Assembly (NCBI GenBank): GCA_947307015.1
Contig: CAMZHV010000001.1
Location: 107,533-171,532, forward strand
DNA from: an uncultured Prevotellaceae bacterium
GTDB taxonomy: Bacteria; Bacteroidota; Bacteroidia; Bacteroidales; Bacteroidaceae
DNA: 64,000 nucleotides
Direction: 5' to 3'
The position numbers and the translations under genes are program-made. Below, piece by piece: positions 23,963 through 32,197 of this stretch (its first letter is position 1; each line of letters begins with the position of its first letter). Under the pieces are notes generated by a model that saw only the letters and a program-made list of their open reading frames with translations, did not search any database and was not told the DNA's origin.

Positions 23963-26182
23963 TTAATGTTGTTCCAAAAGAGTGAAGGTGAAGTCCTTGC
24001 CTCCGCTTTCGTTGACGACCAGGAGGCGTTGGAGCTTCGCGGGACGTGAGGAACCCGGCAGAAGCATCGCATCGGGGAGTGTCTGATGGCTAAGCACCTG
24101 AGCAGCTGCATAGATACCGAGACCATAGGCGGTGTAGCTCTCGCCGAAGAGGTTCTTATATTGTAGCAGCGCAGGAGCAGCGGTGGATGCAAACAGGGAC
24201 ATCAGCGGGGACGAGGCGAAACCGATATTGGGGATGACGATGGCATCGACAGCACCGACCTCAGCAGCCACCTGCGTCAGCGTATCCAGAGAAGGACGAT
24301 AACAACGGCGTACGAGCGTGATCTGGCAGAGGGCTTTATCGGAGGGCTTGGCATCGAGCATCATACTGACAGCTGTTTCGCCTGCTACCTGTCCGGGATT
24401 TCCCAGATAACCCGTCTTGCAGAGCAGACCGAAGTACTGAGGTGTCATCTCATCGTGTCCGCCCACGAGTGCCGTATGTATGCGTCCCAGTTGCAGCTGC
24501 ATCCAGGCATCCTCAAGGGCACAGTCGAACGAAGCTTCCTTGTGTGCGTAGGTCGCATTGTAGCCGTGCGACTGGGTGTGGATACTGACGAGTGAGCTGA
24601 TGGTGTTGTGTGTTGACTGCATGAAAGGCGTTGGCTTGCAGTTCTCCTCGCCCTCGAAGCAGAGGTGAGTCAACAGATTCTCCGTATTTTCTATGCAACC
24701 GAGTCCCGTGCCGGTGATGATGGCATCGGGGTGCTCCACGCCACTGGCTCTCATGGCCGTTAGCGATGTCGCCAGCGCTCGCTTGAGCAACTTGCCCATG
24801 CGCCTCGACTCACCAGGCGACAACCATTGCTTGAAGTCAACATCGCGCGAGCGAACGAATGGTTCCTCATATAGGATAGGCGCTTCCATCCATGCCTCAC
24901 TGAGTCCTTCCTGGATGGAAATCTGAGCGACAGAGGTGATGAAGATGGGAGTCTCTGGAATAACCGGAATGTCCGGAATATCCAGAATGTCCGGTCTTCC
25001 TAATACCAGCGAGCTGTCATTACCGCCAAATCCAAAGGAGTTACAAAGGACGTGACGGAGGGGATGCCGGGGCGTGGAATCCGTGACAGGCGTGATACCG
25101 TCGGGCATCTGATGCTTCCAACCGAGGTTCACTGGCAAAAACTGCTCCTGCAATGCCAGCAGGCATATCACAGTCTCGATGCTTCCTGAAACACTGGTGG
25201 TGTGGCCCGTGAAGGATTTCGTGCTGCTGATGGGCGGCAGGTCATCCCCGAAGAGACGCATCATCGCCTGACTCTCGCTGGAGTCATTGTTGGGTGTGCC
25301 TGTGCCGTGGGCATTGATATAGTCAATATCCGAGGGATTGAGCCCTGCGTCGGCTAATGCCTCCTTCATCGACAGGAAAGCTCCTTCACCGTCGGGTGAG
25401 GACGCCGTCTGGTGATAGGCATCACAGGCGTTTCCATAACCTTCGAGTAGGCCGATGGGTTTCACGCCGCGTCGCCGCGCCGAAGCTGCCGTCTCGATGA
25501 CTAAATAGGCAGCTCCTTCGCCTAAATTCAGGCCTGCACGCGTCTTGTCGAACGGACGGCAGGGCTCCTCGTCGAGGATCATCAGCGAATTGAAGCCGTT
25601 GAGATGGAACTTGGTGAGACATTCACTACCACCAACCACGGCAATCTCATGGCGACCGCTGCGGAGGATGTTGGCGCCATTGATGATGGCGTTGGCCGCA
25701 GACGAACAAGCCGTGGAGAGCGTCGACACAGAGGCGAAAGGACCATAGTAGTCAGCTGTGCCCTCCGTCGATGCGCCGCAGTCGTGCTGCGAGATATAGT
25801 CATTGCGCAGGTCGTTGCTTAGGAAGTCAGGATAGAACTGCTCGCTCATATCCATGCCTCCTACAGTGGTGGCTGAGATGAAAGCGGCCTGCGCCCTGTC
25901 CTCAAGCGTCAGCTGTGCCTGTTCCAAGGCTTGTCCCAACGCCATGATACCCATCAGCTGGGTACGCGTGCGTGGCTGACCTTCGGGGATGCCCAGCCGC
26001 TTTGCCATCTCATCGGTGGACATGGCCACCTCACCCACGGGGAATTCCTGGTGGGCGGTCTTGAGGAAACGGATTGCACTGATGCCCGTCTTGCCGGCGC
26101 GCAGCGAAGCCAATGTCTCGTCGCTGTTAAGACCTATGGTTGAGACAATGCCCATGCCCGTGATCAGGATCGGCTCATTCAT
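23963..26182 (-). CDS. Ketosynthase fused to chain-length-factor-like ketosynthase domain
   Basis: Two ketosynthase units in one 739-residue protein. The N-terminal FabF-like unit is complete: Cys159 in TACSSA, His in NAHGTGTPN and His in KSFTGHTTSVSG. The C-terminal unit (from about residue 410; ITGTGLGCIENTENLL) is of the ketoacyl-synt_2 type without a catalytic Cys, like a chain-length factor. They are joined by ILDIPDIPVIPETP, encoded by repeat D (24958-24997). Start ATG at 26182 (MNEPILITGMG) is preferred to the GTG at 26197. It extends the aryl polyene by condensation. The fused KS-CLF arrangement replaces the two-subunit form of type II systems. Confidence 0.88.
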   Translation of the reverse strand: MNEPILITGMGIVSTIGLNSDETLASLRAGKTGISAIRFLKTAHQEFPVGEVAMSTDEMAKRLGIPEGQPRTRTQLMGIMALGQALEQAQLTLEDRAQAAFISATTVGGMDMSEQFYPDFLSNDLRNDYISQHDCGASTEGTADYYGPFASVSTLSTACSSAANAIINGANILRSGRHEIAVVGGSECLTKFHLNGFNSLMILDEEPCRPFDKTRAGLNLGEGAAYLVIETAASARRRGVKPIGLLEGYGNACDAYHQTASSPDGEGAFLSMKEALADAGLNPSDIDYINAHGTGTPNNDSSESQAMMRLFGDDLPPISSTKSFTGHTTSVSGSIETVICLLALQEQFLPVNLGWKHQMPDGITPVTDSTPRHPLRHVLCNSFGFGGNDSSLVLGRPDILDIPDIPVIPETPIFITSVAQISIQEGLSEAWMEAPILYEEPFVRSRDVDFKQWLSPGESRRMGKLLKRALATSLTAMRASGVEHPDAIITGTGLGCIENTENLLTHLCFEGEENCKPTPFMQSTHNTISSLVSIHTQSHGYNATYAHKEASFDCALEDAWMQLQLGRIHTALVGGHDEMTPQYFGLLCKTGYLGNPGQVAGETAVSMMLDAKPSDKALCQITLVRRCYRPSLDTLTQVAAEVGAVDAIVIPNIGFASSPLMSLFASTAAPALLQYKNLFGESYTAYGLGIYAAAQVLSHQTLPDAMLLPGSSRPAKLQRLLVVNESGGKDFTFTLLEQH
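24958..24997 (-). repeat. Repeat D, copy 1, at the KS-CLF domain junction
   Basis: Minus strand contains CCGGACATTCTGGATATTCC and GGACATTCCGGTTATTCC. The last segment matches 38174-38193 (GGACAATCCGGTTATTCCG) at all but two or so bases. In this gene it encodes the interdomain linker. Confidence 0.65.
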
Positions 26183-26206
26183 GTTGTGATTTATCACTTT
26201 TCGATG

Positions 26207-26464
26207 TTACTTGGTGCGATGCTCGTTGACATACTGAGCCATGACGCTGACACTCTTGAATATCTCCTTGCCCTCGGCGGGATTCTTTAACTTGATGCCA
26301 TACTCTTTTTCCATCATCACGATGAGCTCCAGTGCATCAATACTGTCGAGGCCAAGGCCCTCTCCGAAGAGAGGAGCGTCGTTGTCGATGTCTTCAGGCG
26401 TCACATCTTCGAGGTTGAGAACCTCGATGATTTTTCCTTTGAGTTCTTGAATCAATTCTTCCAT
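26207..26464 (-). CDS. Acyl carrier protein 1
   Basis: 85-residue acidic ACP. Ser41 in GLGLDSIDALEL is the phosphopantetheine attachment site. It sits between two ketosynthase genes (43 bases after the upstream one), and would carry the growing aryl-polyene chain. The operon has a second ACP at 30068-30310; one may hold the starter, the other the extender or the growing chain. Confidence 0.93.
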   Translation of the reverse strand: MEELIQELKGKIIEVLNLEDVTPEDIDNDAPLFGEGLGLDSIDALELIVMMEKEYGIKLKNPAEGKEIFKSVSVMAQYVNEHRTK

Positions 26465-26507
26465 AATTATTAAATGATAGGTTGATGAATATTCTAAGTT
26501 ATAGTCG

Positions 26508-28214
26508 TTATGTGTTACTGATCAGATAAAGCTTGGCCAGGAAATGGTCATTGTCTTGATAGTCCACCCAGCCGATAAGGGCTGACGTGGTCATTGGATC
26601 CTGGAATGTCAGTTTTTTCAGGATTTGTATGCGTTCGTTCTCGTCGGTGGTCTCTTCGAAGAGATACATTGATGTCTCGCCTAAGTATTTATTGCGAATG
26701 GCAATCTCACCTGTGACGATGTTAGGTAGCGTGTAGACAAAGACAGCAGGACTTGGGAAGTAGTTATCGCCGGGAACGATGGTCGATTCGTAATGGCGGT
26801 CGGTGTGGAGACATCCACGGCAGGAGGTAAGCACAACGGCGCGATCCTCACGTGCTACAAAACGCTCTTCAGCTACGGACTGAAGCAGGAGCTCTGAGGC
26901 AACAAAGCCCAAGCGGCAGAGAGGATCCATCTTGAAAAATTTGGGATAGTCGGCATGACTGCTGCGATAGCACTCCGTGAGCAGTGCATCGCCCGTCTTG
27001 GTCATTGGCAGAACTTGGCCGTTGAGGATCACGGATTTTGGGGAGAGTGTGATGTCCGCCTTAATAGTTTCTATAGTATCTATAGCAGCATTAGTTTCTA
27101 TGGCCTCCCTTTTTCCTCGCTGCATTCGAATGGCTGCGTTGCAGCCTCCGAAGCCGCTGATGAGTTTGATGAACGACTGCTTGTCGGTTTCTCGGTTTGT
27201 GGAAGCGACAGCGACGGGGTGACTCACACCGAGCTGATCGTCGTAGCCTAAGGTGGCAGGCACAGTGGCGTCCTCGAGAGCCTCCATGGATAGAATGGTT
27301 TCCAGCACGCCAGCAGCACCCATGGTGTGGCCATAATAACCCTTCAAACTGCATAGAGGTACATCCAAAAGCCCAGCGCGATCGACAGCGATACTTTCCA
27401 TCTCGTCGTTGTATGGCGTGGCGGTGCCATGAACGCTGATGAAAGCCAGATCGTCAACTTCCGCTTCGGCCATGACCATTCGCAGGGCACGATAGCTGCC
27501 TTCGCCTGTTCGTGATGGCCCGCTGATGTGGTTGGCATCGTTGCGGATAGCACCTGCCTGCAAGAGCCAGTCTTTAGGTTTTACCTCGTTGGAGAGCGTA
27601 TAGATAATGGTAGCTGCGGCTTCGCCGACGTTCAAGCCTTCGCGGTTGGCACTGAAAGGGCGGCAACGCTCTGGTGATAAGGCATGAAAACTCTGGAAGC
27701 CGCTGACGATGAAACGGCTCTGCGCTTCTACACCGCAGACAATGACATAATGACAGAGACCACCCTGCAGTACGCGCTGAGCTGCAACTTGGGCACAGAC
27801 ACCGCTCGTGCAGGCATTGCTGACAACAATGGGTCGCTTGGTGAAGCCTAACTGACGGGCAATATCCTCAGCCATTGCTCCTAAACGTACTGGCGTTTCG
27901 TTCTCGCCATTGATGAGATCAATATTGCCCTTGGTGGTACTGATAATGAGAAGCGTGTCATCTGTTGGGAGTGGTTGTGTCAGCTGGGCCATCGCTTTGC
28001 GGATGGAGTGTAAAGCCATATTCGTCGCCCTCGGCGTGGCGAAGGGCGTGGCGATGAGTCCAGCCATGAAATCCTCCGTCAGCTTCCAGTCCTTGCCCGA
28101 ATGGTGCTGCACGGCAGAGCATCCCTGCTTGACGAGGCAGTAGTTCTCATGACTGCCGTCGGCCAGCGGGGTGATGGCGTGGTGTGCGATGACCTTGACT
28201 ACATTTGTTCCCAT
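26508..28214 (-). CDS. Ketosynthase with extra C-terminal KS-like half
   Basis: FabF/FabB-type condensing enzyme, 568 residues from the ATG at 28214. The catalytic triad is intact: Cys135 in SNACTSG, His in SVHGTATPYN and His in YYGHTMGAAG. After about residue 375 an extra 190 residues appear, with MDPLCRLGFVASELLL and YTLPNIVTGEIAIRN, resembling the N-terminal part of another ketosynthase without active site; this could be a built-in dimer partner. The start overlaps the thioesterase gene. It is one of three catalytic ketosynthases in the operon. Confidence 0.85.
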   Translation of the reverse strand: MGTNVVKVIAHHAITPLADGSHENYCLVKQGCSAVQHHSGKDWKLTEDFMAGLIATPFATPRATNMALHSIRKAMAQLTQPLPTDDTLLIISTTKGNIDLINGENETPVRLGAMAEDIARQLGFTKRPIVVSNACTSGVCAQVAAQRVLQGGLCHYVIVCGVEAQSRFIVSGFQSFHALSPERCRPFSANREGLNVGEAAATIIYTLSNEVKPKDWLLQAGAIRNDANHISGPSRTGEGSYRALRMVMAEAEVDDLAFISVHGTATPYNDEMESIAVDRAGLLDVPLCSLKGYYGHTMGAAGVLETILSMEALEDATVPATLGYDDQLGVSHPVAVASTNRETDKQSFIKLISGFGGCNAAIRMQRGKREAIETNAAIDTIETIKADITLSPKSVILNGQVLPMTKTGDALLTECYRSSHADYPKFFKMDPLCRLGFVASELLLQSVAEERFVAREDRAVVLTSCRGCLHTDRHYESTIVPGDNYFPSPAVFVYTLPNIVTGEIAIRNKYLGETSMYLFEETTDENERIQILKKLTFQDPMTTSALIGWVDYQDNDHFLAKLYLISNT

Positions 28215-28657
28215 TTCTTTTTCCATTGCTCGAAGAAGGGAGGATTTTCCCACAGGAGCTTATATTGCTTGTCCATGAACACCTGAACGCTATGGCCTGT
28301 CGTCAACAGACTCTCGTCGCGGGTGTCGTAGATTTCATAGTCGTAGATGATCTTGGCAGCTTCGGTTGGACGGAAGATAATATCTACGCGCGGGCGCATA
28401 CCATATAATATAGGTCGCTTGTAGTGAAACTCCAGATCGACGAGTGGCGCATAGAAGTCGTGCTCAACCATATCCATATATCCCAAGCCATACTGTCGTC
28501 CCCATTCCTCGCGGGCATCTTCGAAATAGAGAGGATAGGAACCGTGCCACACGACTCCCATGGAATCTACTTCGCTGAAGCGAATTTCAAATTCTTTGCT
28601 TGCCTTTAGTTCTTGCATAGGTCGGATGAGATGCTGAGTTAATTCATAGTTGGGCAT
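28199..28657 (-). CDS. 4HBT-type acyl-CoA/ACP thioesterase
   Basis: Hot-dog thioesterase of the 4-hydroxybenzoyl-CoA thioesterase family. FSEVDSMGVVWHGSYPLYFEDARE (in pieces: VDSMGVVWHG with the catalytic Asp position, then YFEDARE) marks it. 152 residues from the ATG at 28657; an internal ATG at 28618 gives 139 residues and also fits, being nearer the usual start. It overlaps genes on both sides (28644-28657 and 28199-28214). It could release the finished polyene acid from ACP or edit wrong starters. Confidence 0.82.
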   Translation of the reverse strand: MPNYELTQHLIRPMQELKASKEFEIRFSEVDSMGVVWHGSYPLYFEDAREEWGRQYGLGYMDMVEHDFYAPLVDLEFHYKRPILYGMRPRVDIIFRPTEAAKIIYDYEIYDTRDESLLTTGHSVQVFMDKQYKLLWENPPFFEQWKKKWEQM

Positions 28658-29081
28658 CTGTCTCGCTGAGCGCTATCTTCATTTCAGCCGTGGCGATGAC
28701 TTTGTCACCAGAACGTACTTCGGCATCAACGAGCGTCATGCCGAACACCTCTTCGCGAACGGTGATGCCAGTGGTCAACGTCTCTCCCACGGCTGGCAAC
28801 CGTAAGAAAAACATCTCCTTGACTGCGCCGATGAAGCCGAGCTTCACGCGTTCCTGATCCAGAAGGTTTATGTACCCCATGCGCGCAGCACAAGTCTGTG
28901 CGACATTCTCCACCAATCCTACAGCCCGTAGATGACCGTCCTCGACGAAAATGCAGTCCTCAAGAACGGTGAATGTCGTTGTTGTGCATATACGATCGAA
29001 AGCCACAACACGATCCACCATCACAAATGGCGGGCGCTGTGGAATCAAATCCAATATGGGTATCTCTTCAACTGGGTTCAT
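28644..29081 (-). CDS. Hot-dog dehydratase-like protein 1 (aryl-polyene type)
   Basis: 145-residue FabZ-like protein. It begins with IPQRPPFVMVDRVV and has LVENVAQTCAARMGY, segments I associate with the ApeP-type dehydratases of aryl-polyene clusters; the His of classical FabZ is not in the usual HFP context. It would dehydrate 3-hydroxyacyl-ACP so that double bonds accumulate, with no enoyl reductase in the operon to remove them. It lies 18 bases after the acyltransferase gene and overlaps the thioesterase gene. Confidence 0.8.
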   Translation of the reverse strand: MNPVEEIPILDLIPQRPPFVMVDRVVAFDRICTTTTFTVLEDCIFVEDGHLRAVGLVENVAQTCAARMGYINLLDQERVKLGFIGAVKEMFFLRLPAVGETLTTGITVREEVFGMTLVDAEVRSGDKVIATAEMKIALSETDAQL

Positions 29082-29098
29082 TGAATATATATTGGGGA

Positions 29099-30001
29099 CT
29101 ACTGATCACCCCAGAATTCATAGTAATTAAACCACTGGTGTGGATATCGAAGGAGGATCTCAGTGAGGCAATCAGCATAGGCTTGTGCCAGTGCAGCAGC
29201 ACGTGTCTTAACGCTCTTGTCCTTCAACTCGTCAGGCAATGTCAGCTCGTAGACATAGGTGTGATAAGTCTTGACGCTCTCTTTCATGACGAAAGTGCAG
29301 TGGACAGGGACGTCGCGTGAGGCTGCGAGGATATATGGCCCCATTGGCAGTTCGGCGTCAGCACCCAGCACCTGACAGCGGAAGGTTCTCGTCGAGCCAA
29401 AGGTGCGGTCGCCGTGCATCGATACGATCTCTCCGTTTGCTAAAGCACAGTTCATCTCGAAGACGGGATCGATGGAGCCGTCGGCAAGAATAAGCCGCAG
29501 GTTCTGCTTATCGAAAATGCGCGTGCGGTTCTCCATGACCGTCCCCGTCTCGCCGCCATACACTAAGGCATTGATAGTCTTCTGGCCGTGAGAGAGCATA
29601 TAGCCCGCTAACTCGAAATTGCCTACGTGTGTGCCTATCTGCATGAAACCGCCCGGTTCGTCGCAGAGCGCTATGAAACGTTCGTCGCCTTCGGTGACAA
29701 TGTTGAAACGAGCACCGCCGTAAAAAGCGAAGCGGTCGAGGATGATCTGTCCGAAACGGAAGTGGTTAGCATAGACATCGAAGAACGAACGCAAGGGATT
29801 GTGTCCCAGACGACGGCGGAAGAAATGGTACTGGCTGATGTAACCCTGATGATTGAAAATCATATAAAAAGGCACAACCAGAGCCATCCCTGCATACACG
29901 ATGGGCAGGTTCATCCATCCGAGGCAACGCACGAGTGCGCGCTGCATCCAAGGCGAGCCGCCCGTCGTGCCTTTCCACTGCTGTCTTTGCGTTTGCTCCA
30001 T
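29099..30001 (-). CDS. LpxL/HtrB-type lysophospholipid acyltransferase
   Basis: Membrane-associated acyltransferase of the lipid A biosynthesis family. The HX4E motif is seen in IGTHVGNFELAG. A hydrophobic segment near residue 40 (IVYAGMALVVPFYMIF) would anchor it. The ATG at 30001 (MEQTQRQQW) has GAGGGA just upstream and is preferred over the frame start at 30046. 300 residues. Such acyltransferases are standard in aryl-polyene and flexirubin clusters; transfer of the aryl-polyene acyl group to a lipid or glycolipid is the likely job. Confidence 0.85.
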   Translation of the reverse strand: MEQTQRQQWKGTTGGSPWMQRALVRCLGWMNLPIVYAGMALVVPFYMIFNHQGYISQYHFFRRRLGHNPLRSFFDVYANHFRFGQIILDRFAFYGGARFNIVTEGDERFIALCDEPGGFMQIGTHVGNFELAGYMLSHGQKTINALVYGGETGTVMENRTRIFDKQNLRLILADGSIDPVFEMNCALANGEIVSMHGDRTFGSTRTFRCQVLGADAELPMGPYILAASRDVPVHCTFVMKESVKTYHTYVYELTLPDELKDKSVKTRAAALAQAYADCLTEILLRYPHQWFNYYEFWGDQ

Positions 30002-30067
30002 GCTTTCCCTCTTAGTGATTACACCCTTCGCTGATGCTAAGGGCACTGTGGTTGGGCGCTACGGCTT

Positions 30068-30310
30068 TTATGCGACCTTGCTTTCGATATAATCGCAGAA
30101 CTGTTGCATCGTGATGATGCCGGCCATCTCCTCGGGCTTGATCTTGAAGCCGAAGTTCTTCTCCACGATGACGACGATATCCACGAAATCGAGACTGTCA
30201 ACGCCCATATCCTCCTTGAGGCGTGCCTCTGGAGCAATCTTGTCTTCTTCAATTTCCAGATCTTCGATGAGGAACGCCCTCACTTTCTCTTCAATTTCTT
30301 GTCTTGACAT
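30068..30310 (-). CDS. Acyl carrier protein 2
   Basis: 80-residue ACP with Ser39 in MGVDSLDFVDIVV as phosphopantetheine site. It is followed 66 bases on by the LpxL-like acyltransferase and preceded by a 155-base gap containing 22-bp repeats. The valine-rich helix (VDIVVIVEKNFG) differs from ACP1, so the two carriers probably dock to different partners. Confidence 0.93.
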   Translation of the reverse strand: MSRQEIEEKVRAFLIEDLEIEEDKIAPEARLKEDMGVDSLDFVDIVVIVEKNFGFKIKPEEMAGIITMQQFCDYIESKVA

Positions 30311-30384
30311 AACTAAAATTTTCGATTTAATGATTTTTTATGAATTACTGTTTATGCTTATTCAACTAAATGCTTTTCAAAAAA

Positions 30385-30460
30385 CGTCTATAGGTTTTTG
30401 CATTAACGCCTATATGTTTTTGCAATTACATCTATATGTTTTTGCGCTTTCGCCTATAGG
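30385..30460. repeat. 22-bp tandem repeat, locus 1
   Basis: Three full units and a partial one, starting at 30385, 30407, 30429 and 30451, consensus CGYCTATATGTTTTTGCA plus four variable bases. It fills the gap between the methyltransferase and ACP2 genes. The same 22-bp period and consensus recur at 60334-60408, 30 kb away, and a lone unit-like CGTCTATACGTTT is at 7554-7566. Confidence 0.85.
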
Positions 30461-30465
30461 GTTAT

Positions 30466-31575
30466 TTATGGTCTTTTTAATTTGCACACCATGATACTGT
30501 GCCCCTGTCCGAGGCCATCGTATATGGTTTCCACCGTGAGGCCAGCCTCTTCGACGTATCGTGTCATGTCCTCGGTGTTGTACATCTTCGAGTTGCCGTT
30601 GGCGATGGCGGTGAAATAAAGGCTGGTCATGGTGAGGCAGAAGGCAGCAGTCTCGAAGCGCTGACGATCCCAGAGTGTCTCCATGATGAAGACACGTGTG
30701 TCGGCGGTCATAGCGTTCTTCGCGCGTGTAAGGATGCTGACGATCTCCTCGCCGCTGAAGCAGTCGAGGAACTGACTCATCCAAATGGCGTCAAGGCCTC
30801 CTTCACGTTGCGGGAATAATGCTTCGGGGTCAAGCAGATTGATGCCGTAGCCTTTGATACGGTCGGCACCAGGCTTGCCTTCGGTGTTGGCTTCCATCAT
30901 ACGGATTTGCTGAGGCAGGTCGAGGATGGTGACCTCCACGTTGGGGTCGTGGTTGACGCACTGTAGTGCCCATTTGCCCGTGTTGCCGCCTACGTCGTAG
31001 AGCGAGCGGGTGTGATATTTCCCAAAAACAATCTCTAACGCTTCGGGGAAAGAGGTATCGGAATAGAAATGGTCGAAGCCAAACCAACTCTTCTGCACTT
31101 GTGGCGGCAGCTCGCTCAGCGCCTCATAGATGGTAGGCCATGAGCCGAAATGCTCCAGCCCTGCCGGCCTACCTTCTTTGAGCGCTTCTTCGAGGTGGAA
31201 CCACCCTTCGTAGTTCACATCGTGGTTGAAGTCGATGTTCACGCGGGTGGCGGCGTCATTGAGCAGGAACCATCCTGTCTTGGATAACGTGAAGCGGTCG
31301 GTCTCGGTATCAACGAGAATCGTACCGATACACAGCCCAGCTTCCGTCAGGCACTTGACGGCGTAGTCCGAAAGGCCTGTCTTCTCACAGAGCTCCTCGC
31401 GTGTCAGTCCTTGGCCTGCATCGCGCAGGAGATCGAGTATACCAAACTTAATCATCAGCCGCGAAGCCTGAAAGATGACAGGCCCCCACGCGATGAATTC
31501 TGCTTTGGCCTGTGCCTCACGGGCCGACAGCCGTTCATGGGTATATGCCTTTTCCAAGGCGGGGAATAGTTTCAT
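30466..31575 (-). CDS. SAM-dependent O-methyltransferase (class I, with dimerization domain)
   Basis: 369-residue methyltransferase of the caffeate/hydroxyneurosporene O-methyltransferase type. The N-terminal third is a winged-helix dimerization domain (TREELCEKTGLSDYAVKCL); DVGGNTGKWAL near residue 197 is the SAM-binding motif, followed by VTILDLPQQI. In this operon it likely methylates a phenolic or carboxyl oxygen of the product. It is separated by 2 bases from the upstream exported-protein gene. A C-methyltransferase role is possible, since similar enzymes in flexirubin clusters act on the ring. Confidence 0.83.
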   Translation of the reverse strand: MKLFPALEKAYTHERLSAREAQAKAEFIAWGPVIFQASRLMIKFGILDLLRDAGQGLTREELCEKTGLSDYAVKCLTEAGLCIGTILVDTETDRFTLSKTGWFLLNDAATRVNIDFNHDVNYEGWFHLEEALKEGRPAGLEHFGSWPTIYEALSELPPQVQKSWFGFDHFYSDTSFPEALEIVFGKYHTRSLYDVGGNTGKWALQCVNHDPNVEVTILDLPQQIRMMEANTEGKPGADRIKGYGINLLDPEALFPQREGGLDAIWMSQFLDCFSGEEIVSILTRAKNAMTADTRVFIMETLWDRQRFETAAFCLTMTSLYFTAIANGNSKMYNTEDMTRYVEEAGLTVETIYDGLGQGHSIMVCKLKRP

Positions 31576-31577
31576 GC

Positions 31578-32144
31578 TTACTTGTTGGCTTTCTTGGCGA
31601 AGTTAAGAATAGACTCCGAGAGGCCTTCGAAAGTCTCCTTAATGCGGTTGCGAAGACGCATGGCAGAGAAACCACTGGCTGTCTCATAGTACTCATGGAT
31701 CTTGAACTCCACCACGGCCTTGTTCTCTTTGTCGAGAATCTGAACCTCGCCCTTAGTGATTTCCCACCAAGTCCTTATTGTAGCCATCTCTTTGATACCG
31801 TGGATAGTGACGACAATCTGGAAGTCGGCGTCACCGTCAATAATCTTCATGCCTTTCTTGTTGCGCTTGTTCCAATCCTCGGTGAAGCCTGCCTCGCCGT
31901 AAGTGTGCTCTTCTTCCCATTCACCGTTGATACGGACATATTCTTTATAAGGAATTTCTGAGGCACCTTGATAAGAAGCTACACAATCGTCAGCATAGAT
32001 AAACTTGACGTTGGCAGTTTTTTCTTTGTCGAAAATGTTAGCTATGCCATCGGCCTTAGTGAGTTGCAACTGCTTGCTGTCGGCTTTGCCAAAGGCTACC
32101 ACTGCTACTATAGCCATGATAGCGGTCAAAAGTGTTCTTTTCAT
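31578..32144 (-). CDS. Exported protein of unknown function
   Basis: 188 residues with a signal peptide (MKRTLLTAIMAIVAVVAFG). I do not recognise the family. The mature part alternates short beta-like stretches with charged residues (DADFQIVVTIHGI, KAVVEFKIHEYYE), and might be a lipocalin- or LolA-like carrier. It is 53 bases after a ketosynthase gene and 2 bases before the methyltransferase gene, so it belongs to the polyene operon, and a periplasmic role in product handling is a reasonable guess. Confidence 0.7.
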   Translation of the reverse strand: MKRTLLTAIMAIVAVVAFGKADSKQLQLTKADGIANIFDKEKTANVKFIYADDCVASYQGASEIPYKEYVRINGEWEEEHTYGEAGFTEDWNKRNKKGMKIIDGDADFQIVVTIHGIKEMATIRTWWEITKGEVQILDKENKAVVEFKIHEYYETASGFSAMRLRNRIKETFEGLSESILNFAKKANK

Positions 32145-32197
32145 TTTTGTATTTGTTTTATAGGGTTTGTATTGCTTGCCATAGGTGGCAAGGTTAG

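Noticed and set aside
23950..24192. Long N-terminal extension of the LolA-like protein
   Set aside because: It overlaps the C-terminus of the ketosynthase gene in another frame and precedes a good signal peptide starting at the GTG at 23949.
30385..30460. CRISPR array
   Set aside because: Repeats are contiguous 22-bp units without unique spacers, and no cas genes are near.
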